NCBI GenBank assembly: GCA_010909725.1
Contig: JAACMV010000007.1
Span: forward strand, 1,178,001 to 1,242,000
Direction of reading: 5' to 3'
DNA from: Picochlorum sp. 'celeri'
Lineage: Eukaryota; Chlorophyta; Trebouxiophyceae
DNA length: 64,000 nt
Below, one piece after another: positions 61,473 through 64,000 of this stretch (position 1 is the stretch's first letter; every line of letters starts with the position of its first letter). The position numbers and the translations under genes were made by a program. Under the pieces are notes generated by a model. It was not told the origin of the DNA and did not search any database. It saw only the letters and a program-made list of their open reading frames with translations.

Positions 61473-61981
61473 AGAATCGCAGTCATCAGCGCCTCCAACA
61501 TCGCCCACAGGTACGTATTCTCCCAATGAAAACTACAATTGTATTCTATATTTGTAGTACAAGAATTTGGTATGTTTCAATGAGTTCCACGGTGTGTGTA
61601 ATGACTATTTCGAACCAATCAGTTCCCGAGAAAATGTCCTGTTTCTCGCGCCCTGGCCGTCCCCGTGAATGGCATAATTTGAGCATGCCCGGGTGATACC
61701 AGTATGCCATGTGAATAGTAATTGGCCATGGTGGGGTGGAGGGGAGGTTGGCGCCATGTTTGGGGGGTGGTTGGACAAGGGTCGGTTTCTGACATGAGCG
61801 CTCGGTTGTTGATCTTTTTGCACGGGGGATTTTGGCTGTGATGGCATGATAGTATGACGTCAAGATAGTAAAATGATATGTATTATGGGTTACGATGGTT
61901 GTAGGTATGGGAATTTTGTGGCAGCAGTAGAAGTAGTTGTTGAACGAATTTCAAGGTAGCAGTTGGCTGTGTTTCGTCATC

Positions 61982-64000
61982 ATGGTGGCGAGCAGGCGAG
62001 GCGGAAATGGAGCGACGAGGAGGAATGGTGTAGAGCAGAAGAGGCAGCGTGATGCGGGGGCTGTGTCGGAGCAATCCAAGCGAGCCAGAGTGGATGCATC
62101 TCATCAGAAGGAGAATGGCACACAGCATGTGGGGGCACAGACACGGCGGACTAGGATGCAGATGAAGGTGTCTGGTGGGCAGAAGGATGATGTGGAAGCT
62201 TCTGAGAATAAATTTGATTTGGTATCGTTGATTGAAAAGGCAGGGGCATGTATGAATTTGCCTGCTATTGAGCGTGTTTTGGAGGACACGTGGCCTTCTA
62301 GTAGAGGCAACAATCAAAATGTGCAGCATTTGAAGGAAGCGTATCGAGCTCTCGATTTAGGATATTATTCGACCAGAAAGTTGGCGGTGCCCAAAATGGC
62401 AATGATGCTTTGGCTCCTGTCTGGTAAAGTGAGTGAGGATGCAACATATGATTCAGCGTGTGCAGTGAGGAATGCGCAGCTTCCCTCGCAGTTGGAAGAC
62501 TTGATAAAGAGACGAGGAAAGAAGACTATTGATGGGAAAGCGGTGTTAGACAAGTATTTGTTGCAACCAGTTCATGTGAAGCCACAGCCAAAACAACTGC
62601 CCCCAGAGGATGTTGCAGACAAAGCCAAGAAGGATTTGCTGAAGAAATATTCTGACGAATTCATCCAATTAGCATCTATTGGTAGATTGGTAATGGGCTT
62701 GAAGCCTGGAGAAAAGATCACGTTTGCAAAGTTGTTCAGCACACAGTTTTTGGTCAATCAAGAGTTGATGTTCAAAGCAGGAAGTAATGATTCAGTCAAG
62801 GAGGCTATAGTTGATGATCTTGGTTCTGGTATTATCTGCAGATGCAAGGGTTGTAGTAAAGCTCCTAATTCGAGACCTATGAAGCCAAAGGACTTTTTGT
62901 CTCATCTGAATACAAATGCAACACAGGCCATGGTGTATCTCAAACTCAAGAAATTCGACCAGACGTTGAATCAGTTGTCAAAATTGTTGTCCAGTGATAA
63001 ATTGCGTGATCTTATGGTCGATGTATACCCAGATCATTGCCACAAGTGCAAAATTGGGGGCGAGTTGCTTTGCTGTGATGGTTGTACCACTGCCTGGCAT
63101 GTCAAGTGCACAGAGCTGAAGGACATGCCGGGGGACGATGTTCCTTTCTTGTGTTCTCTGTGTGAAAAGTCGGCTAAAAATGTGAAGAGCGGGTCGGTGA
63201 AAGATAGACGGCAGCTGCAGCGGATACGGAACAAAACAAGCCAAAGCCAATCAAAGAAGAAGGGCAGAAAGTCACAAGGTGGATATAGACAAAGCACCGG
63301 AGGCAGGTTGCGTATGATGGCGCCAGAAAGACACGGTAGGCCCACTCGTAATCTCAATAGGAATAAAAGGCTGTTCCAAGGAGAGCAGGGTGGTTTGAGA
63401 AGTGGCATGAGGGTGTTTTACAGAGCACGAGGAGTTGAGATATTGGGTGGTTACATCGTGATCAATCCTTCCGGTTTATCTGGAATTCGCTGTGATCATT
63501 GTGATAAGATTATTTCTTGCTCGCAATTCGAATCGCATGCCGGCCATGCTCAGAGAAGGCAGCCGTACGAGCACATTCATGTTGTTGAGGAAGGTGTGAA
63601 TTTGAAAAAAATTGCTGCCCGTCTACCAGACATCTCAGAGGGGAAAGGTGGAGAAGAGGTACACGATATTTATTCAGATTTGGATGCTCTGACTGGAGGG
63701 TGCACTTTTTGTCGCGAACCAGATTTTCAAAAGGGAGATTTTGGTTCGCGGACCATCATGATTTGTGACCAATGCGAAAGAGAGTATCACGTAGGTTGCT
63801 TGGAAGAACATGGGTTGGGAAAGCTAGACTCGCTTCCTGAAGGAGATTGGTTTTGTGATGATCAATGTGGACGGATTCATGGGCATTTTAAGAGTCTCGT
63901 GGACAGAGGAGAGATGAACGCCGATATATTGTTGGACGGACTTGAAACATCTAACGTTGAAATAAATGTACCAGAGCAAATAGTCAAGGAGGAAGATCAG
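61982..64000 (+). CDS. IDM1/ROS4-like PHD-TDBD-PHD chromatin protein (partial, 3' end outside)
   Basis: Open from the ATG at 61982 to the window edge, 673 codons without a stop; an in-frame TAG lies upstream. The N-terminus is basic and Gln-rich. Then come a Cys-rich ICRCKGCSK element (about 285-330), PHD finger 1 (about 353-394; CHKCKIGGELLCCDGC..WHVKC), a TDBD/Jas-type domain (about 501-548; GIRCDHCDKIISCSQFESH then RRQPYEHI) and PHD finger 2 (about 574-632; ICDQCEREYHVGCL..DWFC). This order is that of plant IDM1/ROS4 and related PHD proteins, where a GNAT acetyltransferase follows; that part would lie beyond 64000. IDM1 acetylates histone H3 and guides active DNA demethylation. Its function here is inferred from domain order. 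Confidence 0.85.
   Translation, partial: MVASRRGGNGATRRNGVEQKRQRDAGAVSEQSKRARVDASHQKENGTQHVGAQTRRTRMQMKVSGGQKDDVEASENKFDLVSLIEKAGACMNLPAIERVLEDTWPSSRGNNQNVQHLKEAYRALDLGYYSTRKLAVPKMAMMLWLLSGKVSEDATYDSACAVRNAQLPSQLEDLIKRRGKKTIDGKAVLDKYLLQPVHVKPQPKQLPPEDVADKAKKDLLKKYSDEFIQLASIGRLVMGLKPGEKITFAKLFSTQFLVNQELMFKAGSNDSVKEAIVDDLGSGIICRCKGCSKAPNSRPMKPKDFLSHLNTNATQAMVYLKLKKFDQTLNQLSKLLSSDKLRDLMVDVYPDHCHKCKIGGELLCCDGCTTAWHVKCTELKDMPGDDVPFLCSLCEKSAKNVKSGSVKDRRQLQRIRNKTSQSQSKKKGRKSQGGYRQSTGGRLRMMAPERHGRPTRNLNRNKRLFQGEQGGLRSGMRVFYRARGVEILGGYIVINPSGLSGIRCDHCDKIISCSQFESHAGHAQRRQPYEHIHVVEEGVNLKKIAARLPDISEGKGGEEVHDIYSDLDALTGGCTFCREPDFQKGDFGSRTIMICDQCEREYHVGCLEEHGLGKLDSLPEGDWFCDDQCGRIHGHFKSLVDRGEMNADILLDGLETSNVEINVPEQIVKEEDQ

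Larger units (their letters stand above)
61035..61981. other. Right flank of the transposon and promoter of the PHD gene
   Basis: 947 nt without a supported gene. It holds the inner inverted repeat (61164-61173), the proposed right border (61462) and a G-rich tract near 61730-61774 that could form a quadruplex. A plus-strand frame from 61406 (96 residues, plausible donor near 61505) might be a leftover exon. Confidence 0.4.

Noticed and set aside
61406..61696. 96-codon plus-strand ORF with a plausible donor near 61505 that could be a 5' exon of the PHD gene
   Set aside because: The PHD gene has a good ATG with an upstream in-frame stop, and no matching acceptor could be defended. It may be a remnant inside the transposon end.
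1..64000. Selenoprotein with in-frame TGA, CRISPR array, or bacterial operon
   Set aside because: All recognised genes end at normal stops, spacers hold no regular arrays, and the gene structure is plainly eukaryotic.

Overview
This 64 kb window is nuclear DNA from a photosynthetic eukaryote, most likely a green-lineage (Viridiplantae) alga. Plastid-destined products are encoded here: a stromal processing peptidase-type protease, a biotin carboxylase of plastid acetyl-CoA carboxylase, a bacterial-type ribosomal protein L10 with a presequence, a SufE-NadA quinolinate synthase, and GAR synthetase with a presequence. They sit beside eukaryotic genes (MCM5, CDK7-like kinase, ALG2, SEC20, SEC39/NBAS, deoxyhypusine synthase, cap methyltransferase, eL43, uL14). 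An O-phosphoseryl-tRNA(Sec) synthase shows that selenocysteine is made, which fits algae and excludes land plants. An eight-cysteine LTP-like secreted protein and an IDM1-like Jas/PHD chromatin protein point towards the plant side. I cannot name the species.

The genome is compact, with about 37 genes. Many are intronless. The introns I could place are 59-180 nt long with donors of GTRYGY type, sit mostly near the 5' end, and leave exons as short as 3, 16, 18 or 32 nt. The outlier is a 524 nt intron directly after the start codon of eL43. Genes alternate in strand, and a dozen convergent pairs have only 0-86 nt between their stop codons.

Layout. 1-7.2 kb: edge fragment of a helical-repeat protein, SepSecS, SEC20, a repeat-bearing intergenic region, mitochondrial m-AAA protease, uL14. 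7.7-15.7 kb: OXA1, two tandem BAR-domain paralogs, M16 processing peptidase. 15.9-22.8 kb: biotin carboxylase, CDK7-like kinase, plastid L10, eL43, LTP-like protein, coiled-coil protein. 22.9-30.1 kb: ALG2, SAP protein, NBD-only Hsp70, nuclear-type peroxiredoxin Q, MCM5. 30.3-37.7 kb: Sec39/NBAS, deoxyhypusine synthase, TVP23. 37.8-46.2 kb: CrtI-type desaturase, cap methyltransferase, GARS, secreted protein, TPR protein, thioredoxin-like protein. 46.2-56.2 kb: bifunctional peptide-amidating monooxygenase, a small unknown gene, two-RRM protein, CHY zinc-finger protein, quinolinate synthase.

56.3-61.5 kb looks like an intact DNA transposon: a 1051-residue KDZ/HMGXB3-like transposase with SWIM-type zinc fingers and a DDE triad, convergent with a 422-residue companion ORF. 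Next to it, running off the right edge, is a PHD-TDBD(Jas)-PHD protein resembling plant IDM1/ROS4, a regulator of DNA demethylation. The transposon and its companion, lying beside this gene, are the most interesting part of the window.
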